A DNA stretch of 64,000 nucleotides from Atkinsonella hypoxylon (GCA_000729835.1 JFHB01000111.1:1-64000), one strand, 5' to 3'. Positions 24,701 to 37,487 are shown, numbered from the stretch's first letter. Notes: generated by a model not told the origin, from the sequence alone. Translations and numbers: made by a program.

Positions 24701-26330
24701 TCTTCTACATTAAATAGTGCTAAATCTATTACTAAAGAGGCTTTATGCAGTAATAGGCTAGTTAGCTAAGTGTTCTAAGAAGTTTATATAAATGCAGTTA
24801 ATTTTATGTTGTAAGCGTTTACTTTCTGCTTATAGTATATTAATATTACTAGCAACCTTTAGTAAGGTTTTATTTTTATTAATAATGTTATTAATACCTT
24901 TATTAAATTAACTTATGCTATTTAGTTAGTTATATATACTGTAAATAGTAGTTTACAATTTATTAAACTACTTATTAAATAAACCTCTTTTAGCCTCTAT
25001 TTTAACCTAGTTAATCTTTTTATTTAACTTATTAATTTTAGCAATATAAAGGTTAAGTTACTTCTATATAGCATTACTACCTATAGAAGTGTCCTTAAGG
25101 TAGGCTTTAATTATTTCTTTAGCGTTAAATTTATACTTCTTCTAAAGGAGACTATTACGCTAGCTTTAGGATTGTACCTTAGCTAATAGAATAAAGAGTA
25201 AGTCTATACAGCTAATACTAGCTAAGGCACCTACAATAGTGCTATTAATCCTGCTAAATTTATTAGAGAAGTAAATAGTAAGTAATACTACTTATAATAG
25301 TAAACTAGTAAATAAATCTATAGTAATAGTTTCCTTACCTCTTTTTACTATATTGCTACTATAGTATATAGTAGCTACTGCTTTTACCTATATCTTACCT
25401 CTTCTAGCTACTTTAGTATTACCTATAGATACCTTAGTATTCTTACCTTTATATTATTAGTTTTAGCGCTTTACTTTATAGTTATTATAAATCCTAAAGA
25501 TATATATTACTGTATTCTACTAGAGTAAGTAATATATATTATCTTTAAAGACCTTAATATTAGTTTTATCTATTATACTGCCTTTAAGGGTAAATTTATA
25601 GGTATAAGTATAAATAGTATTTTCTATATTCTATACCTTTTCTTTAGCTCTATTAGTATAGCAATACTAACTATAGTTTTCTATAATAAGCTCTACATTA
25701 ATAATGTTAATATTATCTTTAATTTCTATAGAAATAGTGCTAAAGATAAACTTATTAACTTTTAGGGTGCTCTTAGCACTTCTAGGCCTACTAAAAGTGC
25801 TATATAGGCAGCAGAAATTAAGTAATATAAGATAAGTTTTAATGTTATTTAGCTCTATAGCTACTATATTACCTTTATAGTTATATTTCTGCTCCTTAAA
25901 CTTAAAACCTTTACTTTTAGCGTTAAAACTATTGTTATAATTAATATATATATTAAAAGCAATATATTTTTCTTTAGGTTTAAATAGTAGCAGTATTATA
26001 GCTTAAGTGTAGTTACTATTATTATTCTTTTCTTAGAATAAGCTATTTAGGTTTACTAGAATTAATAATTCTAAACTACTAAAAGAAAAGAATAATAGTA
26101 GTAGATTTTCTGTAAAGAGAATAGAAAGGGCTAGAAGTAGCTCTATAAAGGCTAGTTAGTTCTATAGGCTATAGAAATTTACTCTATAGGCAGTCTATTA
26201 CCCTTAGTGTAGTATTTTAGTGTTTAACTATTAGAAGTAGCTAAATAACAGCCTAAAGGGATAGAAAGAGCAGTAGCTACAATAGTATTAATAAATTTAT
26301 AAAGACTTTATAATATATAAAGGTATAAAA
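24700..26330 (-). pseudogene. Gypsy A third coding region, membrane-protein-like
   Basis: Downstream of pol, a minus-strand reading frame runs about 500 codons with few stops, nearly all RIP-type. There is a hydrophobic start region (I-N-A-V-I-A-A-A-F-S-I-P-L-G-C-Y-L near 26293-26234). A second leucine-rich stretch lies near 26150-26080. A basic central part follows, then a strongly hydrophobic segment (T-I-V-G-A-L-A-S-I-S-C-V-N-L-L-F-I-L-L-A near 25253-25190). A Lys/Asn/Leu-rich region with coiled-coil character extends to about 24890. A frame change near 26180 may be a mutation. The position matches env-like genes of other LTR elements, but I see no homology to any envelope protein. Supported independently by gypsy C (48110-48746) and B (63800-64000). 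Confidence 0.55.
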
Positions 26331-26599
26331 AAAAGGTTATATAGTAAAAAGCGTAAAAATTTATAAAAGTAAAGGTAAATTTATAGAAAAAGTAGGTTAA
26401 AACAACAGTATATAGATTTATAGGTATTTTCTTCCTAACCTCTTATAATTCTATAATATAGGTTAATTTTAATAGTTCTAATAATAATAAATAAGGAAAT
26501 AAGGAAAGAGATACTAAGAGATTTAAATAATCTATTATATAATAAAGGAAATTAAGACTTATAAGGAAAAGAGTTAGTAGTAGGCTTTTACTAGCTAAT

Positions 26600-29500
26600 T
26601 TAAGGTTTTTTAGTAGGCTATATTACTCTTCTAATAACGCTAATACTCTTCTTCTTAATTTATAGAGTACTTCTATAAATATTTATTTATAATTTTAAAA
26701 GCATTAACTTTAAGCTTATCTTTAGAAATCTATTAGTTATCTTTAGTAAAGAACCTTTTCTATTATATAAGGAATTCTAAATGTAGCTTACTTAACCTAC
26801 TGTAGAAACGTTAGATTTAATAGGCGTAAATTTACTTAATTTTCTAATAGTTCTTTATACTAAACCCTTCTATTATAATTAACAGTAGTAGTTACTCTTT
26901 TTAGTTAAAAGAGTCTTTACTTTATCTTAGCTTCTAAAGGTAAGCTACTAATACTACTAAGTGTATATATAAATCTAGTAGAAAATCTAAGTAAAACAAT
27001 AATAAGCTTACTTTTATAAAAACCTTATATAGCTTTATTTATTAAGGAAACTATTTCTTTTTTAGCTTTTCTAGAAGTATATATCCTTAGTGTAATTATA
27101 GATAAACTATATTCTTTACTTTAATGTTAATAGGCTTATATTAGGCGTTATATTTAATCTTACTTAAAGCATTTACTATACTAATAGCTGTTTCTGCCTC
27201 TTGCTAGTATAGCTTCTAAAGTATAGCTATATTGCTTATATCTATTCTATTGCTAGAAACGTTATCTAATTAGATTAAATTAATAATAGTAGCTAGTTAG
27301 AAACTATATATAAGTTTATTAAAGGAAATCTCTATATTAGCTGCTACTATATTGTTAAGTTAGTGCTATAGTGCTAGAAGTATTGCAGTCTATAGTATAT
27401 CTAAATTTATAACTATATAGTATTAAATAGCAATAATAACTATTTAATTCTTCTATTTAGCTATTTTATTTATCTATAGGTAGTAAGCTATAGCTATAAG
27501 TAATTTACTTTTAATTTAAGTAAATATACTTCTTTAAACGTTAGAAATAAACTTTAGATCTTAGTTACTTATAATCTACTTAAGAAGGCTTTAGTCTAAT
27601 AAATATAGTATCTATAAGAGCAGTTCTACCTAAATTTCTACTGTATATATTATATACTTAAGTATAAGGATTATTTACTTACTAAATAGATAATTTACTA
27701 AATATAGTAAGTTATAGAAGCTATATTTATCTTTTTGCTATAAAGTGTTTATTAAGCTAACTTTAGGTATATTAGTAATAAAATTAAGCAAAATTATATA
27801 GAAAAGAGTTAGAACTAACTTTAATAACCTTAATTCCTTTAGCAGCTTACTATAGTTAATTGCGTTTTTTTTATAAGTACAGCAGTAAGCAATATAGGCT
27901 TAAATCTACTTATATATCTATAGAAAGTAAACTACCTATAATTTTACTGCTATTCTATAGGCACTAAAATAGTTTTAATTATTATAGACTATTTTAAGGA
28001 TAAATTCTACAACCTTTATAGGTATATACAGTTAAAATAGGCCTTTTCTATTATAATAGTATAAAAGTCTATTATCTTATAGGGTTTATTTATATAGCAA
28101 AATCCTTAGTCTTTATTATTAATTTTATTAATTCTACTTTTTATAAAAGTTCTTAATACCTTCTATAATTCTACTAAGCTTTAGATTAAAACTATAGCCT
28201 TAAATAATTTCCTCTTTTAAACCTTTATTTAATACTGCTATAGCGCTATATTCTTTAGCAAAAAACACACTTATATTAAGCTTATTAAATTTACTATTAT
28301 AAGCTTTCTTTTAGTATAAAACTATAACTAGCAACCTAGAGAGTATATTTAGCACTATATTTAGCACTTCTAGTATATAGAAGACTCTTAAGTTAAATTG
28401 CAATAAATAATTAGCTACTTTAGCTAATTTTAAGTTAGCTTTATCTAGATCTATTATAGTAAGTAAGGTATATTTAATAATCCCTTTTGCTAATAAGTAG
28501 TCTATAATAATATTAATAGTGTAGTAGTTAAATTAAACTATTTTCTATAGCTTTTAAACACTCTATATAATTGTAGCTACCTCTACCTTAGTTAATCTAT
28601 AGTGTTTCTTTAGGTTAAAAGTATATCTTAAGAGAAAGAGAATTAGTTAAAGCTAATTATTTTTAATATCTTTACTAGGTATACTATAACTATTCTATTT
28701 GCCTATAAGCTAAAAGATAAAGAGCCTAAATTCTTCCTTATAAGCGTTAACTTTAAAGAATAAATACTTACTAGAGTTATAGTGCTATAGAATAGTGTTT
28801 TTATTAAGGTATACCTTTACCTCTTAAAATACCTTCTTTTCCTTAAGTTTTAGTAAAAATATTGCTTTTTAGGCTTTCTTTTAGTATATTAGTTTTAGTA
28901 AACTATTAGCTAAGCCTTTCTTATAAAGCTCTTATAGTAAAGTAGTTTTTTATTTCTATAGTAAGTAAATTTATATACTAAACTATAGAATACTCTTCTA
29001 TAAAAAGCTAGCTATATTAATAAAGGTCTTTAGATTTATAAGATTTACTAGAAACTTAAGTTTTTAAAAAGCTTTTAGTTTATTATTTATATTAGTAATT
29101 CTATTGCTATTAACAATAAAACCTAATAGCTAAATAGCTAAATAGCTTATAAATAACTTCTTTATAGCTATTATTAACTTATTTTTCTTTAGAATTAATA
29201 AAACTATATTAAGGTATATAAGGTAGTCCTTAGTAGAGTTAGAGAATACAATAATATTATTAATATAGATTTATATAAAATATTAATGCTTTTAAAATAA
29301 TTAGTCTATATATTATTAAGCAAAAGCTAAAGCGTTCTTAAAGCCTATAAGTGCTATATTTAATACTTTTAATCCTTATTTTAATATTACTACTATATAA
29401 AATTAATACTCTTATTTTATAGAAAGCTAGTAGAAAAACCCTAATATATTAAAGAGTAAAAATATCTTCTTACTATATATATTTGCTATAATATTTAATT

Positions 29501-30720
29501 AATCTAGTAAAGAGTATATATTTAGCATTACTACACTATTAAGTAGCTTTATATTAACTATAACTTATTCTTTTCTTTCTATTAAGGTTTTAATTTACAC
29601 TATAAAGGCTAAGTAAGCTATAGCTGCTAAGTTGTTTAAATATAATATCTTTCTACTTAAATATAGCTTATTATAAACCTTATTTAATTTAGCTTTATCT
29701 TTAGCTTTTAGTAGGTAGATTTAGATAGGTTTTAGCTGCTTCTACTATTTATTTACTAGATTTACTCTTATATACTAGTCTTTAGGTATAGAAATAATAT
29801 CTCTATTACAATAAATATTGTATTTATTTATTAAGTTAATAAGTTTAATTATAATATTTAAGTTTAAGTTTTCTACCTTAATCTTATATTTATTATAGAT
29901 ATATAGTATATCCTTAAAATAAGAGATTCTATATATAGAGATACTATTATTAACTTTTTTAGGGTTAAATCTACTACTATTACCTTTTTTCTATATTTTA
30001 TAATCTTTTATAGGTAATAGACTATTATTAGGTATAATATCCTTAGAAAAATATATATATAAATTAAATAGGCTTATAATTATATAGTTAGCCTTAAGCT
30101 CTTTATTATACTAAAGATAAGCAACCTTTTAATTTTTCTAGATTATAATAAATTTATCTAAATAGTTATAGGCTACTATTTATTCTTAATTAGTTATACT
30201 AAGTAATACATTTAGAATAAGGTTAAATTTTAAGTATATATAGTAGGCAGTAGCCTTTTTATTAGCTAGTACCTTCTTCTATTTAACTAGAATATACTTC
30301 TATAATTTTAGCGGAATTATTACAGCTTATACTGCTGTTATATTCTAATGTAAAATCTTTAAAATTAGCTAGAAGATACCTATTTCTATAACTATATTAT
30401 AAATAGACCTAATAGTAGCCCTAAAGCAGATAAAATTAATTTTAACACTATAATTATAGAGAAAGGTTAAACCTAAAAGAAGCTTTAGTTTTAAGTTACT
30501 TATTACATTAGCTATAACTATAAAATAGCTAGTTATAAGCACGCTATATATAGATTTAAGGATGTAGAAGTTAAATGTAGCTATCTTAGAGATATAGAAG
30601 AACAATTGCACTTTAGTAACTAGTTTTAGCTCTATTTTTACCTATTTTATATTTTAACTAAACTAAGTTAACTATACTTTATTAACTAGTACTAAAGAGG
30701 TTTTAGTATTTAGGTAGATT
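26600..30720 (-). pseudogene. Gypsy A pol: protease, RT, RNase H, integrase, chromodomain
   Basis: A minus-strand pol. The protease end (L-L-L-G-L-T-F-L-Y-N-Y-S-V-K-I) is an 80-codon unbroken stretch at 30611-30369. The RT catalytic box is degenerate, I-Y-I-N-N-I-I-I-F, at about 29270-29241 (normally Y-I-D-D). RNase H lies around 28900-28260. The integrase core is about 27820-27400, with the family sequence V-S-N-x-D-P-K-F and a later T-D-R-T-A. A C-terminal chromodomain lies near 26880-26710, with K-G-F-S-T-K-D-N. Chromodomains in such elements target insertion to heterochromatin, which fits the nesting here. Many RIP-type stops; not functional. Coordinates transfer one-to-one to gypsy B. 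Confidence 0.8.
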
Positions 30721-33275
30721 TAATATAATAGTTCTTTATTATAGAATTAAATAGAAATCTTTAGAAAGGAATTTAACTTTAAAATACTAGATTTAATAAG
30801 CTATAGCCTTATAACTGCTTTAACTACTTACTCTATCTAGATTCTCTATAAATTCTTTTAGTTTACCTTTATTTAAACCTTCTTTTTTTACTTTTCTTTA
30901 CTTTTAGTAAAATAGGTTTTAATAAAGTTAGATTTTAAGCTAATTAGTAGTTCCTTAGTATTAACTATTTCTTCTTCTTCTATTAGCTAGTATCTATAGC
31001 TTTTAAGGTACTTTTTATAGTCTTTTTAGTTAGATTTATCTTTAAACGTTATTATATAGGTATATTCCTTATTATTCTATAGTAAGCTCTATTATTAGAA
31101 ACGTTAAAGCTGCTAAGGATACTGTAGCTCTAGCTAATAATTCTAGCTAGCCTTTAAATCTTAGTTCTACTAAGGCTAAAGTTACTGCTCTCTTAGTAGC
31201 TAATTCCTTTAGTTTTATAGTAGGTATTAAGTATAATTATTTCTATAATTTTTATAGAATAGAGGTTAAAACTAAAATTAACTGTTACTTCTATTCTAGT
31301 TAGCTTAGTTACCTTAAGCTGCTTTATTGTTTTTAAAGTTCTTACTATTAAATTTACTTTAAGTATAGTAGGTATTATTACCTTCCTTATAGTCTTTTAA
31401 CTTTTATTGTTTTTCTAGATCCTTAAAGCATTCTTATAGATCCTTAACCTTATTATCTACTATAGTAATATATATAAATCTTAGGTCTTTTACTGTTAAA
31501 ATTAGGTATAGCTATTATAATCCTAAGTATAGCTTATAATAGAGTCTTAAAAGAAGCTAAAGATTAATAGTTTTACTATTTATATAAGTATATTAGAATA
31601 CTTTAGAGATAAATTCTCTAAATAATTTTTCTTTAATTATATTCTACTCTATAAACTTAGCTAAATCTAGCTATATTATTGTATTCTAGATCTATATACT
31701 AAATTCTTTATAAATAGCAGTATAAATAGAGTTTAAACTGCTAAAAATAGCTGTTTTTTTATAGTAATCTAGATACTGCCTATACTATATTAATGTATTC
31801 TCTTTAAAGAGAGTCTAAAGCTTAATATAAATAGCTTCTTAGGCATTAATTACACTATAGCTACAGTAGTCTTTAATAGCTTAGATCTATAGCTCTATAT
31901 TATAGAAAATAGTGTACTTTTCTTTATATAAAATTAGCTTATAGATATTTCTATTATTAAAGGGTTTAAAGTAACTAATATTAGTAATTTTCTATATAGA
32001 ACCTATTTATTCCTTAAGAGCTTAAAACTATATATTACTTTAGTTATTCTATTTCTAATGTAGATCTAGCCTCTTATTTACTAGATTTAGCTAGAGATTA
32101 TTGTTTCTAATATAGTATAGTGCTTATTAATTTATATACTAATATTTAAAGTTACTAAATACTTAATCTTAGTCTTTTTTAGTATCTTAGCTCTTCTTAG
32201 CTTTACTATTGTAGTATTACTCTAATAAATTCTTTAGAAATTATAGTAGCTTTTATTCTTTTAGAAAAGTACTAAAGTATTTAAAGTATCTCTATATTAT
32301 ATAGTTTCCTTTACCTAAAGGTTGCTTTTAACCTTACTTTTAGTTTTAGTTATCTTTTAAGGGTAAGTAAGAATTAAAAGCTCTTTACCTATAATCCTTA
32401 AGCTAAAAGCCTTATTAAATATAGTATTATCTATTATATTTATCTTAAGGCTTAAGTATAGTCTTTATTTTTTAGGCTAAGTATTATTACTTTACCTAAA
32501 GAGTAGCAATTTTATTGTTTAATTCTCTCTATAATTTACTAATTTTATTAATTAATTCTTCTCTAATTCTACTAATTTACCTATTAATTTCTATAGAAAA
32601 ACCTATAAGCTATTTTAGTAAAGAGTTCTCTTTTCTAAGTAGATCTACTGCTTCTTTTACTTTATACCTTAGCCTAAAGGTATAAAACCTTTAGTAAGCC
32701 TATAAAAGCAGTAAGATTTTAGCTAGTTCTTTAATTAGTAAGTTCTTTTTAGCAGTTTAAGGTATATTTAATAGATCTAGGTCCTTAGTAAGTAGTATAA
32801 ATCTAAATCTTTATACTTACTTTCCTTTAATATTCTAGGTAGAACTAGCACTAGCTTTATAGATAGTATCTTTTAAGCTATTAGATTTAAATAATCTAGC
32901 TTTAGCTTTTCCTTTTAGCATTACTATTAGTAAATCTATAAAGAGTTTAGTAGATTTAGCTTTATTAATAATTCTATTAACCTACCTTTATACCTACTGT
33001 ACTATAGAAGTGTTAATAGTATTCTAGTAAGAAAGTAGTTCTATTAGCTTAAGTTAGTTATATAATTTAAGCTATTTATTAATAAATTTATAGTAAATAA
33101 GATAAAGTAGTAGGCTTCTTTTCTTTTAAGGCATAAGATCCCTTTTTTAAATCTAGAAATCTAGATTTTAGCAGTAAAATTTATAGAATTAGTGTATAGT
33201 TTTAAGTTCTTTATTAGTAAAAGGAATATAATTCCTTCTACTAAGCTCCTTCTAAAGTTACTCTATCTTAAACAT
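30721..33275 (-). pseudogene. Gypsy A gag
   Basis: Begins with an intact ATG on the minus strand at 33275-33273 (M-F-K-I), the base-for-base equivalent of an ATA at 49052 in gypsy B. The frame is long, with RIP-type stops. It contains a Lys/Glu/Gln-rich predicted coiled-coil part near 32600-32450 and a low-complexity Asn/Gln/Ser-rich C-terminal part near 31350-31050, where gypsy B received its copia insertion. No zinc knuckle was recognised. Structural capsid protein by position. Confidence 0.7.
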
Positions 33276-33337
33276 TATAATTTTAGCTTTTTAAGCTTAA
33301 GGAGGGTTAGTAACAATTAGAAGTAATTACTACTACT

Positions 33338-33580
33338 TATTACAGTATAATCTAATGTAGGTTTATTAGAAGTAACAATAGGTTGTTAGATTTAATAAGT
33401 TATATAAAGATTTATAAGAGAAGTTGTAAGAGTTGCTGTAAGGAGTATTTAGTAATAGTGTTCTAGTAAATAATAGTTAATTGTTCAATCTAACTACCTA
33501 AGTGTTGCTTCTAACTACTTATACATAATTGCGGTCACGTGCACTAGTGACCTGCGGGTCTGTATGATTATCCCGTAACA
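33338..33580 (-). repeat. 5' LTR of gypsy A
   Basis: A 243-bp LTR. Its right end is little mutated (CACGTG at 33536-33541, then CCCGTAACA at 33572-33580), while its left end is RIP-altered (TATTACAG). It pairs with 23631-23873. Confidence 0.9.
33536..33541. promoter_or_regulatory. CACGTG site in the gypsy A LTR
   Basis: A palindromic CACGTG hexamer in the 5' LTR, a typical binding site of bHLH factors in fungi. The 3' LTR of the same element has TATATA at the equivalent place. It could be an LTR promoter element; this is inference from sequence alone. Confidence 0.35.
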
Positions 33581-33585
33581 ATTAT

Positions 33586-35000
33586 AAAGTTTAGAATTAC
33601 GGTCTTCTAGCTCTATTCTAGCTTATATATACTAGCTAAGCTGCTCTAATAACTCCCTATAGAGTATTACAACAAACTTAGCTCTAGTGACTTTTATTTA
33701 ATCTATAAAGCTAGTAAGTATAGTATCTAGTAAGGCCTTATAAATGTAGTTAAACTAAGAGGTTACACTACGCTATATATAAGGCTTAGCGCTAATTATA
33801 GTAGCTTAATGTTCTTAAAGCTAATAAAGAGTGTTCTTTATAGTCCTTAAATAGTTCCTCTTTAGGTCTTTAAGTTTCTTATTAGTTTACTCCTTTTAAT
33901 TTTAAGGAGTAGCTTTATACTAAAGTAAAAGCTACTTTTTAGCTTCTTTTTAATTATATAAGGTATAAATAACCTTTATATACTTATAGATTAATAGGTT
34001 AATATAATAAATAAATATCTTTTATTAGTTTTCCTTTAGAATAAATAAGGTCTTTATCTTTAGCTTAAAGCTAGTTAAGTAATTAAAGATATTTTCTCCT
34101 TTAAATTAGTATATATTAAACTTCTTATTAAAGATAGCCTAAGCTTACTACTTTCTAATAGCTTTACCTATAGCTTTAGCAAGAGCCTTATAAGGTATAG
34201 CTATAGCGCTACTAGTATTAGCTTTCTTCTCTTAAGTATTTAATTCTATTATAACTTTAGGTTTTAAAACAACTTTTTTAAAAGATTTACTAGATTAACT
34301 AGAGCTAGTATTAGCTGCTTTAGATATAGAGCTTATACTTTTCTTTAAGAGATATAGAATACTAAACTTATATAAATAACTAGTAAAATAGCTTAGTATA
34401 GAAGGTAGATATAAAGAGAATAATTAATCTTACTTAGTAGAAAGAGTATAATATATATAATTCTCTATATTAGCTGTACTTTTAGTGCTCTTACCTTCTA
34501 CTTCTATAGTTATATAAGCTCTTAACACTAAGATATAAAGGCTAAGAACTTAATTACTAATAATAGTAAATATAAAGATAACTACTAAGATAAGGATAAA
34601 AGAGAAATTTTTCTCTATAATTAAATAATTATAACGTTTAAAGGACCTAAAAACTTCCTTTTTACTATATTAAGGCTATTTTAGCTAAGGGTAAAATAGA
34701 GGTTAAATAGGCTAGCTAGTATTTACAATATAGTAATTATCTTTAATTAGGCCTAGCTCTTCTTAGCTTAAAAAAGCTATAGAAATTTTCTTTCTTTCTT
34801 AATTAAATAATCCCTTATAATATAGAGCTTTTATCTCTATAATTTTCTCTTTTCTTATATTAGCAATATTTAAGCTAAAGTGCTCTTCTATCTCTAATGC
34901 TTAGCAGCTTTTTCTTCTTTCTTCTAGGATCTTTATAAAAAACCTTTTAATTATATAATGCGCTTTAATTAGAATATCTCTCTAGTAAAGCCTCTATTTT
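33586..35000 (-). pseudogene. Gypsy D leader and gag, N-terminal part
   Basis: A minus-strand region directly after the 5' LTR of D. Around 34110-33960 a frame resembles a retroelement gag core: an F-K-G-E-N-I-F-N-Y-L stretch followed by Lys/Leu-rich residues, the place where fungal gag proteins have a W/F-x-G-E-N-pattern. Stops are mainly RIP-type. It continues at 23630 on the other side of gypsy A. Confidence 0.5.
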
Positions 35001-35482
35001 TATTGCCTTAAAACTAAACCCCTAAATAACTATACAGCTTACACTAAAGTAGGTAATAATATAGTGTATATTAATATTAAAGAGAATTAGTAAAGAGCAA
35101 GATATTTATTAGTGTATACTATTAAGCAATAGTAGGTAAGAAGATTAAATAGTTAGAAAAAGCAGAAATAAAATATTAATTGTAGCTTAGAAGATATATA
35201 TATATAAAAAGAGCTAAATATACTAAAGAGTTAAGGAAAGTATTAATAGCAGTAAAGTAATGTCTCTTAAGTGTTAAGTGTTGTAAATTAAAGCAGGCTA
35301 AAAGATATTAATTAATTAAAAGAGCAAAAGCTAAAAAGAGTTAGCAGAAGCTGCTTGCCTACTTGCTTGCTTTAACTATCTAGATGTCTAGGCGATGCGC
35401 ACTCTTATAGAGAAAAATCTGTATGTAGCATCCCTTGTAAAGCTAATATAAGAGCGCAAGGGGGTAACCCCGCCGCGACACA
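35001..35482 (-). repeat. 5' LTR of gypsy D
   Basis: A 482-bp LTR, mosaic for RIP. From 35001 to about 35340 it is mutated much like the left LTR. From about 35385 to 35482 it keeps CGATGCGCACTC and CCCCGCCGCGACACA almost as in the unmutated solo LTR at 21799. The lightly mutated state continues into copia X to the right. Confidence 0.85.
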
Positions 35483-37487
35483 ATGCCTTAAAGAAGACCT
35501 TCCCTAGCTGGGCTAAAAGGCAGCAATATTCTATTAGAGCTGCTAGAGCACAAGGTCTATCTGTAAAAATGCTGAATTTACAGTTCCTTATGGCTGATTT
35601 ATTAGAAGAATAAAGAGATAAAAGCTCCTCTATATCTAAGGCTCTTAGTTATAAAGCTTCTAATTCTAATGGTTCTAATAATAAGGCTAATTAAGGAAAG
35701 AATCCTCCTAATTAGAAGAAGAATTCCGATTCTAATTCTAACGATTCTAATGCCTCTAAAGAAAAAGATAAAGATAAAGCCTCTAAGAATAAGAAGAAGT
35801 GGAAGGGCTGAAGAAGAAGTAACAAAAATTCTAGGAATAAGGATAGAGAAGCTGCTTTTGCTATAGGTTGTTATAACCTATCTACTAGCAACTAGGATAC
35901 TATAGATTCCGATAGTGAATCTAGCAGTTCTAGTAGTGATAATTCTTACGATTTAGATACAGAATCCATTACTAGTGATACTAGTACTACTAGTAATAAT
36001 ACCCCTTCTTTTAATTACTCTAACGAAATAATTAAAAACTCCCTACTATATAATACAGGTTCTACCTGTTATATAGTTAATAATAAGGCATTTTTTAGGA
36101 CTTTTAAGCCTATAAAAAAGGGTAAAACCGCGCCTATTGCTACTAGAGGAGGTCCTATTTATCCTAAAGGACAAGGAACTGCTGTATTCTAGGTACTAGT
36201 TAGTACAAATCCAGCTAAATACAGGCCTTTAGCTCTAAAGGATGCTCTATATTGCCTAGGTTTAGATACTAACCTAATTAGTAGTCTAAAGCACTATTTA
36301 ACAGGGGGTACTCTCCTTAGAAATCAGCTATTTCTAGCTAATAGAAGCTGCTGTAGGCTTCTAAATCCCAAAAAGCATGGTTTCTTCTTATAGCTTAAGG
36401 GGCAAAAGACCCCTAGAGTGTGTAAAAACCACGCTAATCTCTCTTATATAGGATTTCTAGCTAACAATAGTTATAATGGCGGTTATAATAATGCTAGTTA
36501 TCCTATAGAGGTTTAAATCCCTCAACAGCCTAGTTTTAATCCTAAGGAATATAGCTAAATCGAGGAATTATCTAATTTTGAAGAAGAAGAAGATAATACC
36601 AATAACTATACTATAGAGCCATTAGCCCTAGTTCCTAAACGGGCTTCTAGTTAGATTCCTTCTAATAACGGGGATTTAGAAGGTCTAAATCCTGAGTTGC
36701 TAGATATTGGAGGAAGTAGCTGTCTAGATCCCTTAAACGAGGCCTGTAGTTCTCAAGAGATCTAGCAAGATAGGGAGTAACAGGAAGCTAGCTCTAATGA
36801 TAATTCTAGTAACCCTATAGCTTCTTCTTCCTATAAGAAGCTCCTAGAATTAGCTGCTACTTAGCACGTTAGATTAGGTTATATAGAACTCCCTTTACTA
36901 AAGAAGACTGCTTCTATTACTAAAGGTATTCCTAATTTTACAAAAATCAAGGAAAAGGATTTTAACTGCCTAGCTTGCAATTAAGCTAAAGCTGTTAGAA
37001 GACCTAGCAAGCATGCTATTCCTAACCCCCTTAGATGTTTAGATATTATAGAGGGAGATACCGTTAAAATAGAGCCTATACTGCACAATAAGAGGCCTCT
37101 AGTTCTTTTTCTAATTAATAGAAAATTACGGTATAAGTGGTCTTTTAATCTAGCTAATAAAGAGGGTTCTACTCTTTATAGCTGTATTAAAGGCTTCTTT
37201 AAGGAGTTAAAGAACCAGTATAACTGCTACCCTAAACACCTTTATTTTAATAGTAGTATAGAAATTAATACTAGGTTGCAAGCTTAGCTATCTTCTAAGG
37301 GTATTTGCTTTAGCACCTCTTGCCCCTATATTTACGAACAGAATGGGCTAATAGAGAGAGCTATAAGGGTACTTCTAGACCGTCTGCGTGCTACCCTACA
37401 GTGGTTACAATTACCTCTGTATCTATAGTCTTATATCCTTCCTGCTATAGTGGATTTAGTTAATACTACTGCGAATAGTACTAAACC
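35483..37487 (+). pseudogene. Copia X gag end, protease and integrase
   Basis: Continues the gag frame broken at 5468 and is lightly mutated. It has the Asn/Ser/Lys-rich gag tail (35660-35860) and the protease site N-T-G-S-T with Asn at 36052-36054. The integrase zinc-binding C-L-A-C lies near 36970, and an integrase core carries E-G-D-T-V-K and E-Q-N-G-L-I-E-R (37336-37359), the latter holding the catalytic Glu. It breaks at 37487, where a solo LTR is inserted. Stops are TAG/TAA at Gln sites. Closely similar to 53620-55597 of copy 3. Confidence 0.85.

Larger units (their letters stand above)
23631..33580 (-). mobile_element. Gypsy A, complete chromovirus-type element
   Basis: A 9950-bp Ty3/gypsy element on the minus strand in gypsy D gag. 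LTRs 23631-23873 and 33338-33580 are each 243 bp, starting TGTTACGG and ending CCGTAACA in one orientation. The target duplication is ATTAT (23626-23630 and 33581-33585). Order on the minus strand: gag (from 33275), protease, RT, RNase H, integrase, chromodomain, then an extra coding region of about 1.6 kb before the 3' LTR. Strongly RIP-mutated. The same family is present at 47042 (C) and 48747 (B). Confidence 0.9.
5469..35482 (-). mobile_element. Gypsy-type LTR retrotransposon D with nested insertions
   Basis: A Ty3/gypsy element on the minus strand, inserted in copia X gag. Terminal direct repeats 5469-5950 and 35001-35482 are each 482 bp. The flanks ATGCTT (5463-5468) and ATGCCT (35483-35488) are an imperfect 6-bp target duplication. 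Read on the minus strand the LTR starts TGTGTCGCGG and ends GGCAACA (or its RIP form GGCAATA). The coding order on the minus strand is gag (34950 to 22282), protease (21798 to 21433) and RT (about 13050 to 12100), then downstream pol and a further region. Copia copy 1, gypsy A and a solo LTR interrupt it. Without these it would be close to 11.7 kb, long for a gypsy element. Confidence 0.8.

Noticed and set aside
5469..35482. The 482-bp repeats read at first as duplicated gag coding sequence, because a frame runs through the third copy at 21799-22281
   Set aside because: All three share the same ends (TGTGTCGC and GGCAACA or RIP forms), two bound a 6-bp target duplication, and flanking sequence diverges exactly there. 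They are LTRs; the frame is accidental.
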